Below the pieces are notes generated by a model, which saw only the letters and a list, made by a program, of their open reading frames with translations, was not told where the DNA came from and searched no databases. The translations under genes were made by a program, and so were the position numbers. 64,000 nt of DNA from Neoalteromonas arenosi (lineage in GTDB: Bacteria; Pseudomonadota; Gammaproteobacteria; Enterobacterales; Alteromonadaceae), in contig NZ_JAUCBP010000013.1 in NCBI RefSeq assembly GCF_030362855.1, positions 124,001-188,000 of the forward strand, given 5' to 3'. Every line of letters begins with the position of its first letter. Positions within the stretch are counted from its first letter, which is position 1. Shown in pieces: positions 19,663 through 28,982 of the stretch.

Positions 19663-19883
19663 GATAACTGTCCCTAACTCACAAGAATTGGTATTCGAAG
19701 GTTATGGTAGCAATCAATCTTAGGTAACGTATACACCAAAACATAAAAATGAATGCCAAACACCTAGGGTTGGGTAATCGGGTATTTTTACGTCATAGTT
19801 CCCACGACAAAGGTCTGGTTCGGCGTTACACTTTATCTACAGCTAAGCAGTGTTCGTGCTGATGTTGAAAGAATGGATAGGTA

Positions 19884-21854
19884 ATGCGACCCGCGATAAA
19901 AATTCTAGTTATTGAAGATGAAACGCTGTTACTTGAGCAAATTACTGCAAGTATTGGCAAGGTGATTGATGATTTCGACCGCGATGATGTTGAGATCAGT
20001 TTGCTCGAAGCCAGCTCTGTCGCTGCAGCATTGGCTTTGGTCAGGGATGATGGTGATATTCAAGCGGTTGTGTTCAGCTGGGATTCCATAGTATTTGAGT
20101 TTGAGTTGGCCGCACATTTAACCAGCGATAGCGGCGCTGCCGATGCTCAAAGGGACGATGACAAAACACCAATAGAAAACAACGCTAAGGTTATTGCCGC
20201 GATAAAATCAATTCGCCCAGAACTGCCGGTATATGTGCTAGGTGACGCGGTGAAAGGGCTTGATATTGTCAATCAAGCGCGCGGAATTGAATCGTTTTTT
20301 TATCGCAACGATATCATCTCTGACCCGGAGTCAATCTTGGGCTATATCATCAATGACTTTGATGATCGCAATGAAACGCCTTTTTGGACGGCGTACAAAG
20401 ATTATGTAGTTGAGGCTAACGATTCTTGGCATACACCCGGGCACAGTGGGGGAGCAAGTTTTAGAAACTCGCCGTATATCAGTGATTTTTATCGCTTCTT
20501 TGGCAGAAATGTTTTTGTCAGTGACTTATCGGTAAGCGTCGATTCGCTGGGGTCTTTATCGGATGGCACACATGCGATTGGCAAAGCGCAAGCAGCTGTT
20601 GCCAATACGTTTGAAGTACGTCATTCGTATTTTGTTACTAATGGGTCATCGACGTCCAATAAGATAATTTTACAAACCCTTTTGCGCGAGGGCGATAAGG
20701 TTATAGCCGATAGAAACTGCCACAAATCAGTGCATTATGGCATTATTCAAGCGCGTGCTATGCCGATTTATTTAGACAGCGTTTTTAATGCTCAGTACGG
20801 TATTTTTTCACCGCCGAAGATGACGCAAATTAAGTCGCTAATTGAACAAAACACCGATGCAAAGCTAATAGTACTGACCGGATGTACTTATGACGGCTTA
20901 CTTACAGATTTGAAACAAGTCGTTGATGTTGCCCATCAACATGACATCAAAGTATTCATTGACGAGGCGTGGTTTGCCTATTCTCTGTTCCATCCAGCCT
21001 TGCGTGGTTACTCGGCGATAGCCGCGGGCGCTGATTACATTACTCACTCAGCGCATAAGGTGGTTTCAGCGTTTTCACAGGCGTCATTTATCCATGTGAA
21101 TGATCCTGAATTTGATAAAGACTTCTTCAAAGAAGTCTTTGCTATTCACACCAGTACGTCGCCCAAATATCAACTAATTGCCTCTTTAGATGTGTGCCGC
21201 CAACAGTTAGAGATGGAAGGCTACAAGATCCTCAATGAATTACTCAGTAACGTAGCAGAGCTAAAAGCGCAAATGGCTAAATTCACGCGTTTACGCATTT
21301 TGTCAGCGCAAGACTTTGCAGTCATGTTTGATCATTTTGAGACTGACAACATTGGCCATGATCCGCTAAAAATTCTTATCGATGTATCGGCGTTAGAATA
21401 TTCAAATCAAGAAATCCACCGATTCCTTATGGATGAAGTAGGGCTCGAAATTGAAAAGTTTACCCACAATACAATTTTAGTGTTACTTACATTGGGTGGC
21501 ATGCGCTCTAAGATTGTGCGGTTGTACAATGCCTTAAAACGGTTAGACGATGGTGCTGTGAACTTAAGCAAGCGTAAGAACAAGAGTGCGTTACCCACTG
21601 AAATTCCGCCGATTCATTTGAGCGATTTACCGTCGAAAGCGTTTTTTAGCAAGCGCGAAGCGATTCCATGGCAAAGTAGTGTAGGGCGTATTGCGGCTGG
21701 TTTGGTAACCCCGTATCCACCAGGAATTCCGTTGATTGTGCCGGGACAAACAATAGAGTATGCGCACATTGAATACTTGCAAGCGCTGGCGAGTCAAAAA
21801 TTAACGGTACAGGGGATCTACGACGGTGATGTATATGTGGTTTGCGATGCTTAA
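19884..21854 (+). CDS. PLP-dependent Orn/Lys/Arg decarboxylase family protein
   Basis: The 656-residue fold-type I enzyme has a response-regulator-like N-terminal wing (1-130, 'IKILVIEDETLLLEQI') and a PLP core. Visible motifs are 'WHTPGHSGGASFRNSP', 'HKSVHYGI', 'VFIDEAWFAYSLFHPALRG' and 'THSAHKVVSAFSQASFIH', with the Schiff-base Lys at residue 392. The C-terminal domain contains 'LVTPYPPGIPLIVPGQ'. It is shorter than LdcI or AdiA (about 715-755). It should decarboxylate a basic amino acid to a polyamine precursor; which one cannot be told from sequence. A good ribosome site (GGATAGGT) precedes the ATG. No cognate antiporter gene lies next to it. Confidence 0.85.
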   Translation: MRPAIKILVIEDETLLLEQITASIGKVIDDFDRDDVEISLLEASSVAAALALVRDDGDIQAVVFSWDSIVFEFELAAHLTSDSGAADAQRDDDKTPIENNAKVIAAIKSIRPELPVYVLGDAVKGLDIVNQARGIESFFYRNDIISDPESILGYIINDFDDRNETPFWTAYKDYVVEANDSWHTPGHSGGASFRNSPYISDFYRFFGRNVFVSDLSVSVDSLGSLSDGTHAIGKAQAAVANTFEVRHSYFVTNGSSTSNKIILQTLLREGDKVIADRNCHKSVHYGIIQARAMPIYLDSVFNAQYGIFSPPKMTQIKSLIEQNTDAKLIVLTGCTYDGLLTDLKQVVDVAHQHDIKVFIDEAWFAYSLFHPALRGYSAIAAGADYITHSAHKVVSAFSQASFIHVNDPEFDKDFFKEVFAIHTSTSPKYQLIASLDVCRQQLEMEGYKILNELLSNVAELKAQMAKFTRLRILSAQDFAVMFDHFETDNIGHDPLKILIDVSALEYSNQEIHRFLMDEVGLEIEKFTHNTILVLLTLGGMRSKIVRLYNALKRLDDGAVNLSKRKNKSALPTEIPPIHLSDLPSKAFFSKREAIPWQSSVGRIAAGLVTPYPPGIPLIVPGQTIEYAHIEYLQALASQKLTVQGIYDGDVYVVCDA

Positions 21855-21941
21855 AAAATAATCAAATATTTCGTTGCTTCCCTCTATCATTTTTCTTAAA
21901 CAAGAGTAGAATCCGCGCACCTTGAATTCGGGTTTAGCCCC

Positions 21942-22862
21942 ATGGCCATAGGCTTTCATCAACTTGAAGAGAAGCGCTTATTGACGCTCTCTTTTTATAT
22001 TGCAGGTGCTTTTGTTGTTATTGCATTTGGGTTTGCTATTGCAACGCACTCCGGCGCGATTTTATTTGACGCGGCGTATTCACTGATTGCATTTGTCATG
22101 TCAATGTTAACCCTCAAGGTTGCCAACTTAGTACAGCGTCCTGATGACGACCGATTCCACTTCGGATACACCGCAATCGAGCCCACACTGAACATGTTTA
22201 AGTCGTTGATTATTATCGCAACGTGTTTGTATGCGGTGATAAGCTCAATCAATAGTATGTTAGCGGGCGGACATGCGGCCGATTATGACACTGGTATGTT
22301 TTATGGGGTTATCGCAACGCTTGGGTGTTTTGCAACCTCACTGTATATGCGTTTTAAAGGCAAAAATCTAGTATCTGATTTGGTCAAAGTAGATGCACAC
22401 ACATGGTTGATCGATGGTGTATTAAGTGCCTCAATATTGTTGGCATTTATTTTGGCTTACGTGCTGCAATCCACTCAATATGGCGCGCTTGCTCCTTTCG
22501 TCGACCCTGTTTTATTAATTGTCTTGGGCTTGGCTATGTTGCCCGTGCCGGCGAAAATTCTGCGTGACAGCCTTAACGAAGTTATCAATAAAGCTCCGCC
22601 TGAAGCTGTCTCAACCGTAATTGAGAAGAAGCTTAAAAAGACACTGGGTGATGTGCCTTATGAGCATGTTGAAGTTCGCATTAGCAAGCGTGGTAGAGAT
22701 ATTTATCTACTCGTGCATATCATTGTTGATGATGCATTCTCGATAGCGACGATTAGTGAGCTCGATGCGATCCGTTTGAAATGTGAAGCAGAAATGCGTG
22801 AATGGGAGCCCGCTATTATTATGGATATCTTGTTCATTCAGGATCCGGAATTAGCGGAGTAA
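21942..22862 (+). CDS. Cation diffusion facilitator-type transporter with atypical metal site
   Basis: The 306-residue protein has six membrane helices and a C-terminal cytoplasmic domain. In helix 2 the usual DxxxD is D43-AAY-S47, and in helix 5 the usual HxxxD is T154-WLI-D158 (with His153 beside it), so two of four standard zinc-site ligands are replaced. It retains 'DDDRFHFGYTAIEPTLNMFKSL', typical of the COG3965-like branch. It likely moves a divalent cation out of the cytoplasm, but the ion is uncertain. A TAGAAT -10 element at 21907-21912 gives it a possible own promoter 87 bp after the decarboxylase gene. Confidence 0.8.
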   Translation: MAIGFHQLEEKRLLTLSFYIAGAFVVIAFGFAIATHSGAILFDAAYSLIAFVMSMLTLKVANLVQRPDDDRFHFGYTAIEPTLNMFKSLIIIATCLYAVISSINSMLAGGHAADYDTGMFYGVIATLGCFATSLYMRFKGKNLVSDLVKVDAHTWLIDGVLSASILLAFILAYVLQSTQYGALAPFVDPVLLIVLGLAMLPVPAKILRDSLNEVINKAPPEAVSTVIEKKLKKTLGDVPYEHVEVRISKRGRDIYLLVHIIVDDAFSIATISELDAIRLKCEAEMREWEPAIIMDILFIQDPELAE

Positions 22863-22944
22863 AGCGTTCGCACTTAAACCGATGTAAAATTGCGCGACTA
22901 CGCCTATTTGTAGGTAGAAATTATCACTGACTTTGGTCACTGAA

Positions 22945-22981
22945 TAAAAAAAGCCGTGACGGTTACCCAGCACGGCTTTTT
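22945..22981. terminator. Bidirectional intrinsic terminator between CDF and TonB receptor genes
   Basis: Stem GCCGTG (22953-22958) with CACGGC (22971-22976), flanked by an A-run on the left and a T-run on the right. It can therefore end transcripts from both convergent genes. Confidence 0.85.
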
Positions 22982-22996
22982 ATTATGCCAAAAACC

Positions 22997-25900
22997 TTAT
23001 TCCATATAGTAATTTACACCAATGAAGAATGTGCGCCCTCTTGGACCCACTGGCCATGCAAGTTCAGTTAAGAATGGCTCTTCATCCGCAAGGTTATTGA
23101 TACCGCCGAAGATCAATAGATTTTCGTCAATTTCATAACTTGCGTTAATGTCATGGATAGTCACACTGCTGTAGAAACCGCCATCGGCGAATAGTGCTTC
23201 GTTGCCATTGATACCTAATGAACTTTCAACCGCACCATATGCCTGACGGCTTTGATACGTTGTTTGGAATGCCATGCTCAACGGACCACGTGTCCAGCTT
23301 AGTTCAACATTACCCGATGTTTTCGGCGTTTGAACTTCTTCTAACACAACGTTGACATCGGTTGGGTCAGTAGGGTTGAAGAAGCGATTGAGCGCTTCTT
23401 GACGAGTACCGACAAGATTGATACCAAACTCATCCTCTCCCACTTCGAAGGTATAGTTGACCGAGAAGTCATAACCATCGGCTTCGATTCTGGCGAAGTT
23501 AATTTCACCTGTCGTTAGGCTGTTAAGGCCACCATCTGCACGTCGAGTGAACTGGTCACAGAAACCAAGATTAGGGAAGTTCGTTGAATCGTAACAACCG
23601 TCTAATATGTCAGATGCACTGACTGCGTCAATTGCATCTTCGATTTCCATGTCCCAGTAATCGAGCGTTACGGTTAACCCTTCGATAAACGACGGTCTGA
23701 ATACTGCACCTAATGTGTAAGTCTCTGCCGTTTCTACGTCGAGCTCCGGATTACCACCAGATGTGCCACTGAAGCGGGCTGTCAAAGGGTTCAACCAAAT
23801 GTAGTTGCCATTGCCATCAACAATGTCCGACGTCGGTACGCCCACAGCTTGTAATGAAGCAACACAGTTAGCTTGACGCTGAGCGGTACCGGCATTAACG
23901 TTTGCTGGGTCGCACGGATCTTCGTTGAGATTAACAGTGATCGGCAACTGAGGATCGAACAGTTCGGTAATGTTCGGAGCCCGAACCGCTTCTGACACTG
24001 TACCACGGAGGTTAAAGTCTTCTACAGGGCTATATGAGAATCCAAGTTTCCATGTTGTTGCGCTACCGAGAGTTGAGTAGTCAGCCATACGAATAGCGCC
24101 GTCAACGGTAAATTCATAGGCATATTCACGGTCGAGGAAAATCGGCAAGCGCACTTCCACGAACGTATCCCAAACATCATATTCACCGGCAGTATTGAAT
24201 TGCTGCACATTATCTATACCGGTTATAAAGTTTAGCCATGGAGAGACTTCACTTACCAATACGCCCGGTGTGAAAGAGGTTCCTTGCGGAAGGATACCGA
24301 GCTCGATAGGATCTAGGCGATTATCACTTGATTCCTCACGATACTCGAAACCTGCTGCGTAACCAATCGCATCGTCCAAGATGCTGTCCAGCACTTCAAA
24401 AGAACCAACAGCAGTTAAAGATAATACGGTTTGCTCAACAGTCAGCTTGTCTTGCTTGCGCACCGATATAAAGTCTTTGGCAGCATCGCTCAATGCATTA
24501 GTACCAAATGGATTTAACGGTGCACATTGACCATCACCTGGAGTAAAGGTGTAGTACTGGTCGCTGAAGAAGTTGCCATTCGCATAGTTGACATTAAAGG
24601 CAAAATAATCAATTTCATAGGCTGCGTTCGGATCCAGATCTGAACGACAGACAATGTTACCATTTCCATCAGTGGTGGCATCAATGGCTGCAAAAATACG
24701 ATCGATGTATTGATCGGTATATTCAGTAGTATTGGTGAAACGACCGTGGTTAACGGCGAACTCTAACGAGTGATTAATATCGTAATCCCAGGTAAAGCCA
24801 CCGACAAAACGCATGGTTTCGCGCTCATAGGTTGTTGGATCATTATCCCAAGCAATCGCGTCTTGGGTTAATAATAATCCACCGGTTTCCTCTACAACAG
24901 GTAACAGCTGCTCTGGTATAAAGGGGTTATCTGGCAGAATAAACAACGTATCGTAGTAAGAGTCATACTCTGAATAAACATTACTTTCAGTATTCACATA
25001 CTTAGCTTCGAAGAACACATTTAAGTCATCCGTGAGCTGATAGTTACCGTTTAAGTTAACCACGACTTTATCGGTATTAGGCATCAAAGTGTCATTGTCG
25101 AAGTTAAATTTACCACCGTCACCGCCACTACTTAACAGGCCGTCGTATATTGGACCGTCAGTGTTAACACGCACAGTGCCATCAGGGTTGGTTACCCAAC
25201 AACCCGCTAGGAAGCCCGTTTGTCCGCCAAGTGACTCCTGACAGTCGGGGATACCGTTAGCATTGATATCGACATAGAGAATATCGCGGCCACCAAAGGT
25301 AGGAGCAATTGAGCCTTCATTTGACGTTAACCAGTAACGAATGTCGTTGGCTAATATGCGGCGGCTACTATCATTCGGATCGGGCACGATAGAATGCAAA
25401 CCATTATTTCTAGACCAATCACGGTCACCGTGCAGTAATTCTTCCTCTTTTTCTAAGGTAAGCGTTAACACCACATTACCTTTATCATCGTCGAAGTTCT
25501 TACCAAACGCACCATCAAAGGCAAAGCTTTCGCCGCCTGACTCTTCGGGGATCGCGCTAGTAGCATTTAATTGAATGCCTTCAAAGTCATCTTTTAAGAT
25601 AAAGTTTACTACCCCTGTAACCGCATCCGCACCGTAAATCGCAGAAGCGCCACCTGTAGTGACTTCCACACGCTCAACCAAGGCGCGAGGTATAGTACTG
25701 ATATCAACCGCCTGAGACCCTCGGAAGCCCGCAACATGGCGGCGGCCATTAACTAGAGTCAGGGTACGGTCAGCGTCCAAACCACGCAAATTAAGCGCAT
25801 TGGCACCGGTTAAACTGTTTTCTGAAGTCGTTGAGGAAATTAAAGCTGGAATGTCGTTCACAACGTCGGCTAGGTTAAGTTCACCTGACAATGCAATATC

Positions 25901-26116
25901 TTTACTATCCAGTGACTGAATGGGTACCGAAGAGACGACGTTAGGGTCGGTGGGAATGCGAGAGCCTGTGATACTAATCACTTCAACCGTGGCTTCCTGT
26001 TCAGCTTGTGATTCTTGCGCAACAACGGTTCCCGTTGCACCTAAACCGAGCGCCGTTGCAATGCATAAAGACACTGCTGAGCGCTTAATACCATGATGTT
26101 GTGTGTGTGCTTTCAT
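22997..26116 (-). CDS. TonB-dependent outer-membrane receptor
   Basis: The 1039-residue protein has a signal peptide (about residues 1-33, 'ALGLGATGTVVAQ') and a plug domain with 'LADVVNDIPALISSTTSENSLTGANALNLRGLDADRTLTLVNGRRH' and 'VERVEVTTGGASAIYGADAVTGVVNFILK'. A 22-strand barrel follows, ending in an aromatic-rich strand ('FFIGVNYYME'). The type is common in Alteromonadales and sphingomonads for uptake of oligosaccharides, peptides or other large substrates; the substrate here is unknown. A strong ribosome site (AAGGTAAACGAA) precedes the ATG. The TPR-sulfotransferase gene lies 235 bp upstream in the same direction, a recurrent pairing. Confidence 0.95.
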   Translation of the reverse strand: MKAHTQHHGIKRSAVSLCIATALGLGATGTVVAQESQAEQEATVEVISITGSRIPTDPNVVSSVPIQSLDSKDIALSGELNLADVVNDIPALISSTTSENSLTGANALNLRGLDADRTLTLVNGRRHVAGFRGSQAVDISTIPRALVERVEVTTGGASAIYGADAVTGVVNFILKDDFEGIQLNATSAIPEESGGESFAFDGAFGKNFDDDKGNVVLTLTLEKEEELLHGDRDWSRNNGLHSIVPDPNDSSRRILANDIRYWLTSNEGSIAPTFGGRDILYVDINANGIPDCQESLGGQTGFLAGCWVTNPDGTVRVNTDGPIYDGLLSSGGDGGKFNFDNDTLMPNTDKVVVNLNGNYQLTDDLNVFFEAKYVNTESNVYSEYDSYYDTLFILPDNPFIPEQLLPVVEETGGLLLTQDAIAWDNDPTTYERETMRFVGGFTWDYDINHSLEFAVNHGRFTNTTEYTDQYIDRIFAAIDATTDGNGNIVCRSDLDPNAAYEIDYFAFNVNYANGNFFSDQYYTFTPGDGQCAPLNPFGTNALSDAAKDFISVRKQDKLTVEQTVLSLTAVGSFEVLDSILDDAIGYAAGFEYREESSDNRLDPIELGILPQGTSFTPGVLVSEVSPWLNFITGIDNVQQFNTAGEYDVWDTFVEVRLPIFLDREYAYEFTVDGAIRMADYSTLGSATTWKLGFSYSPVEDFNLRGTVSEAVRAPNITELFDPQLPITVNLNEDPCDPANVNAGTAQRQANCVASLQAVGVPTSDIVDGNGNYIWLNPLTARFSGTSGGNPELDVETAETYTLGAVFRPSFIEGLTVTLDYWDMEIEDAIDAVSASDILDGCYDSTNFPNLGFCDQFTRRADGGLNSLTTGEINFARIEADGYDFSVNYTFEVGEDEFGINLVGTRQEALNRFFNPTDPTDVNVVLEEVQTPKTSGNVELSWTRGPLSMAFQTTYQSRQAYGAVESSLGINGNEALFADGGFYSSVTIHDINASYEIDENLLIFGGINNLADEEPFLTELAWPVGPRGRTFFIGVNYYME

Positions 26117-26351
26117 TTCGTTTACCTTAACGAGCTTTTTATTTATGGTTTTCGAGCATACTTTATGCCATCTCTGACAACCGCCGTATGAAGCGGGTTA
26201 TCGTCGGCGTAGTGCAAATTTTCGCCGCTCTATGATAGATGCTAGTGCAAGCTTACGCACAATGATAGTGCAATCATGATTTTTATTGTAAAACGCCTGT
26301 ATTTTTAGAGACTTGTAAATTTCACAGTACGATGTAGCAGACACTAGTCGG
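26117..26351 (-). other. Intergenic leader of the TonB receptor gene
   Basis: This 235-bp stretch lies between the sulfotransferase stop and the receptor start. I see no convincing Fur box, riboswitch or terminator in it. An open frame crossing 26198-26515 is compositionally poor and overlaps the sulfotransferase in another frame, so it is not called. Confidence 0.4.
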
Positions 26352-28136
26352 CTATAATAGCGAAGGGCACATATTTTGTTGCAGCTCTGCCAACTCGCTT
26401 TCGACTCTTTGCCATAGACCAACGCTTTTGGAATACAGAGGCTCTCGCACTTGCTCACTGCTTGCAGTATGTATTTTGCGAGGGTTTTGATGAAAGTGTA
26501 AACACCGTTCGTCATAGCATACCCCCACTTTATCCAACAACCGACGTATTTCCTGTTCTGGAGAGGCGATAAGCGTTTCGTACTGGATCGTAATGATGCG
26601 ATTGGGTAGCACTGTATGCCAGTATTTCATCAATGCATCATAGGCATTCATTGCCTTAGCAATATCGCTCAGTTTATAGCTGAAATCGACACCCGCATGA
26701 AAAAACTGCTTGTAAAGACTAAGGCCACAATCCATTGGATGACGTCGAACATCAACGATCACTGCATTGGGCAGGATTTTATGGATAAGTCCAATCAGGC
26801 GATAATTAAACGGCTGTTTGTCGATAAAGTAGCGACTATTTTTACTTCTGAATACGCTACTTTTATTCAGATATAGTTGGCCAAGCTGGGTGAGTTCTTG
26901 CTGATTCAAATTGGGTAATGCAGCAAAAAAGTCGGATTGGTATTTGTTTTGACACATCCGCTGCGCAGCGCGCTCAACCGCAGGTAGCGTAGGTTGTTCG
27001 ATGGTGCCTTCTATATCGGGATGGCTAGCGAGAATTTGTTCGATTAACGTGGACCCAGCTCGCGGCATTCCAACAACAAATATGGGGCAAGGCTTGCTAC
27101 TGAACGGTTTCGCTTGTGGCGTTAATGACGCCGCCGTGTAGGCTTTTTTGCGTTGTTCAAACTCATTTTCCATTTGTTGTAAATGGTTGTTTTGGAGAGG
27201 GAATAGCTGGTTTGCGCGCACATATAGGGGGAAACTTGCTTCTATCCCGCTCGACAGTTCTGTTGCTTTAGCCAGAGCGAAAGTTGCAATAGATTTGGCT
27301 TTAGTTGGTCGCGATGGGTCATTGACAAAACGCTGAAGCGCACTGAGTTGGTCAGCAGAGAAATGATAGTTTTTCATATCCGCCAACGCCCACCACGCGT
27401 CCGCATTATTAGGGTCGGCGACAAGACTCGCTTTCAGCGCTTTTGTACTTTCATCGCGCTGACCCATAATGCGCAATGCTTGGCCTTGTATAAGTGCTAA
27501 TTGACTCTGTTTTAAAGGCTCATTTTCAGCGAATTTTGTAGCCCTAGCACAGACTTCTACTAGCGTGTCTGTTTGGCTGTATTTGAGTAATAAGCCGATC
27601 CAACGCCACAGCGTTTCAAAGCACTCATTCAGCCCAGCGAGAGCTTCGGCACTTGTTAGTGCATTTTCGTAATCGTCTGCTTGTATATAACTATCCAGCA
27701 TCAGTTGGCGCAAAGTTACATTGGCTGGCACAAACTGAATATGCTGCGCAAGAATGCAGGCACTTCTTTCTGGATCATTGTCTAAAAGTGCAAGATGAGC
27801 AAGTGTAAATAACGCCCGAGGATGATGTGGGCACTTCCTTAGCATCTCATGGGCAATTTGCGCGGCTTCTGAATAATCATTTCGGCCCATAGCCTGTTGG
27901 ATCTGGTGAAACTCAGTTGTAAGCGGGTCAAATTGTTCAGCATGTTGAAGTATATCGCGTGCTTGTGTGAAGTATTGCGTCTGATACAAGCATTGGCTTA
28001 GCTTCAACCAGCCTTGGTAAAAAAGAGGTATTTGCTTGAGGGTTTGGTTTAGCAGTGCGATCGCGTGAGCGTGTTGCCCGTCATCAATGTAACGTTCAAC
28101 GTGGGTTAATACGTGTTGCAATTGCTCCGTTTGCAT
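26352..28136 (-). CDS. TPR-repeat sulfotransferase family protein
   Basis: The 594-residue protein has N-terminal tetratricopeptide repeats (about 1-290, such as 'HAIALLNQTLKQIPLFYQGWLKLSQCLYQTQYFTQARDIL'). A sulfotransferase domain follows with the PAPS 5'-phosphosulfate loop 'FVVGMPRAGSTLIEQIL' near residues 350-365 and a 3'-phosphate-binding 'IVDVRRHPMDCGLSLYKQFF' near 460. It would transfer sulfate from PAPS to an unknown acceptor. It shares orientation with the TonB receptor downstream, so the two may serve one uptake system. The ORF ends normally. Confidence 0.85.
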   Translation of the reverse strand: MQTEQLQHVLTHVERYIDDGQHAHAIALLNQTLKQIPLFYQGWLKLSQCLYQTQYFTQARDILQHAEQFDPLTTEFHQIQQAMGRNDYSEAAQIAHEMLRKCPHHPRALFTLAHLALLDNDPERSACILAQHIQFVPANVTLRQLMLDSYIQADDYENALTSAEALAGLNECFETLWRWIGLLLKYSQTDTLVEVCARATKFAENEPLKQSQLALIQGQALRIMGQRDESTKALKASLVADPNNADAWWALADMKNYHFSADQLSALQRFVNDPSRPTKAKSIATFALAKATELSSGIEASFPLYVRANQLFPLQNNHLQQMENEFEQRKKAYTAASLTPQAKPFSSKPCPIFVVGMPRAGSTLIEQILASHPDIEGTIEQPTLPAVERAAQRMCQNKYQSDFFAALPNLNQQELTQLGQLYLNKSSVFRSKNSRYFIDKQPFNYRLIGLIHKILPNAVIVDVRRHPMDCGLSLYKQFFHAGVDFSYKLSDIAKAMNAYDALMKYWHTVLPNRIITIQYETLIASPEQEIRRLLDKVGVCYDERCLHFHQNPRKIHTASSEQVREPLYSKSVGLWQRVESELAELQQNMCPSLL

Positions 28137-28245
28137 AGCGAGTTTAAGGCTTTTAGTTGCGCTGATAATTACACTAGCAAATCAGAAAGCTCTGTCACTT
28201 GCAACTGCAGAGTTGGAATGCTCGCGCCTATCCCTTGATTCAACA

Positions 28246-28270
28246 ATAAAAAGGGGCTTACGCCCCTTTT
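28246..28270 (-). terminator. Intrinsic terminator after the small secreted protein gene
   Basis: Perfect hairpin AAAAGGGGC-TTAC-GCCCCTTTT located a few bases beyond the stop of the minus-strand gene. The T-run on the minus strand comes from the flanking A-rich side. Confidence 0.8.
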
Positions 28271-28272
28271 AA

Positions 28273-28617
28273 TTATTCCTCAAATAGGATCCATCCGGTT
28301 TCAGTGCATACGTCAAACTTAGTATTTGTCACTACATCACCGTCGGCAAATACTGCCTTTAAATCAAACAAGCAGTAGCCAGAACCATCATCGATATTGA
28401 TGATAAACTCGTTGCCTGGACTTAGGTAGTTACCATCTAGGATGTTTTCTTCCCAGCTTTCTGAGTCAATATTAGATGCATAAAACTCAACAATAGTGAC
28501 GGAAGTGTCATTAGTGAGGCTGATGCGGCGGTCTTTACCATCATCGGACTGAGCTGTGGCTAATTGTGATAGTAGTAATGCGGTTATCGCACCTAGGATT
28601 TTTATTGTATTTTTCAT
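28273..28617 (-). CDS. Small secreted protein of unknown function
   Basis: The 114-residue protein has a clear signal peptide (cleavage likely after 'QLATAQ', about residue 23). The mature part contains 'RISLTNDTSVTIVEFYASNIDSESW', 'GNYLSPGNEFIINIDDGSGYCLFDLKAVFADG' and a final 'VCTETGW'. The two Cys (in 'GYCLFD' and 'DVCTET') could form a disulfide. Similar small beta proteins are widespread and functionally uncharacterised; some carry misleading enzyme names in databases. It is a single gene with its own terminator and an upstream region holding three direct repeats. Confidence 0.7.
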   Translation of the reverse strand: MKNTIKILGAITALLLSQLATAQSDDGKDRRISLTNDTSVTIVEFYASNIDSESWEENILDGNYLSPGNEFIINIDDGSGYCLFDLKAVFADGDVVTNTKFDVCTETGWILFEE

Positions 28618-28660
28618 GGGTGTTCTCGTTCTTTGCTGTTCAAAAAAAGGTGTGTGAGGT

Positions 28661-28799
28661 AATTAATGTTTGCAACTCAACTGTCTCGCAAACCTCGTTT
28701 TTGCGTTAAATAAATTTAGTCTCGCAAATTAATGTTTGAAACTGAAGAAGTAACTTCTCTCGAATGGTCGAAAATTCGGTGAATTAAAGTTTGAAACTG
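28661..28799. repeat. Three imperfect direct repeats, AATTAAtGTTTGaAACTg type
   Basis: Copies begin at 28661 (AATTAATGTTTGCAACTC), 28727 (AATTAATGTTTGAAACTG) and 28782 (AATTAAAGTTTGAAACTG), spaced 66 and 55 bp apart. The first two are also linked by a repeated GTCTCGCAAA at 28683 and 28719. They lie 44-180 bp upstream of the start of the small secreted protein gene. They could be binding sites for a regulator or remnants of a local duplication. Confidence 0.6.
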
Positions 28800-28908
28800 C
28801 TTGAGGTATTTCTTGTACCATACTGCACCCATCGCTATTACCTGTTGATTTATCTCCCCCCCTCAGAGTACTACAAACACTTAAAAGAGTGATTAGTAAT
28901 TGCGAGCT

Positions 28909-28922
28909 TTGATCTGGATCAA
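28909..28922 (+). promoter_or_regulatory. FNR box upstream of nrdG-nrdD
   Basis: TTGATCTGGATCAA matches the FNR consensus TTGAT-N4-ATCAA exactly. If it acts as a class II activator centred at -41.5, transcription would start near 28957, 26 bp before the nrdG ATG. This fits oxygen-limited expression of an anaerobic ribonucleotide reductase. Confidence 0.85.
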
Positions 28923-28982
28923 TACAGCATATAGTGCTCCATGTGCTTAAATAGCACAACATATAGTTATTTTGGTTTTCTA

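Noticed and set aside
26198-26515. Open frame of 105 codons between the TonB receptor and sulfotransferase genes
   Set aside because: It overlaps the end of the sulfotransferase in another frame, is basic and low in recognisable pattern, and has no ribosome site.
28661-28799. Three short repeats considered as a CRISPR array
   Set aside because: Units are 18 bases, imperfect, only three, and lack cas genes nearby.
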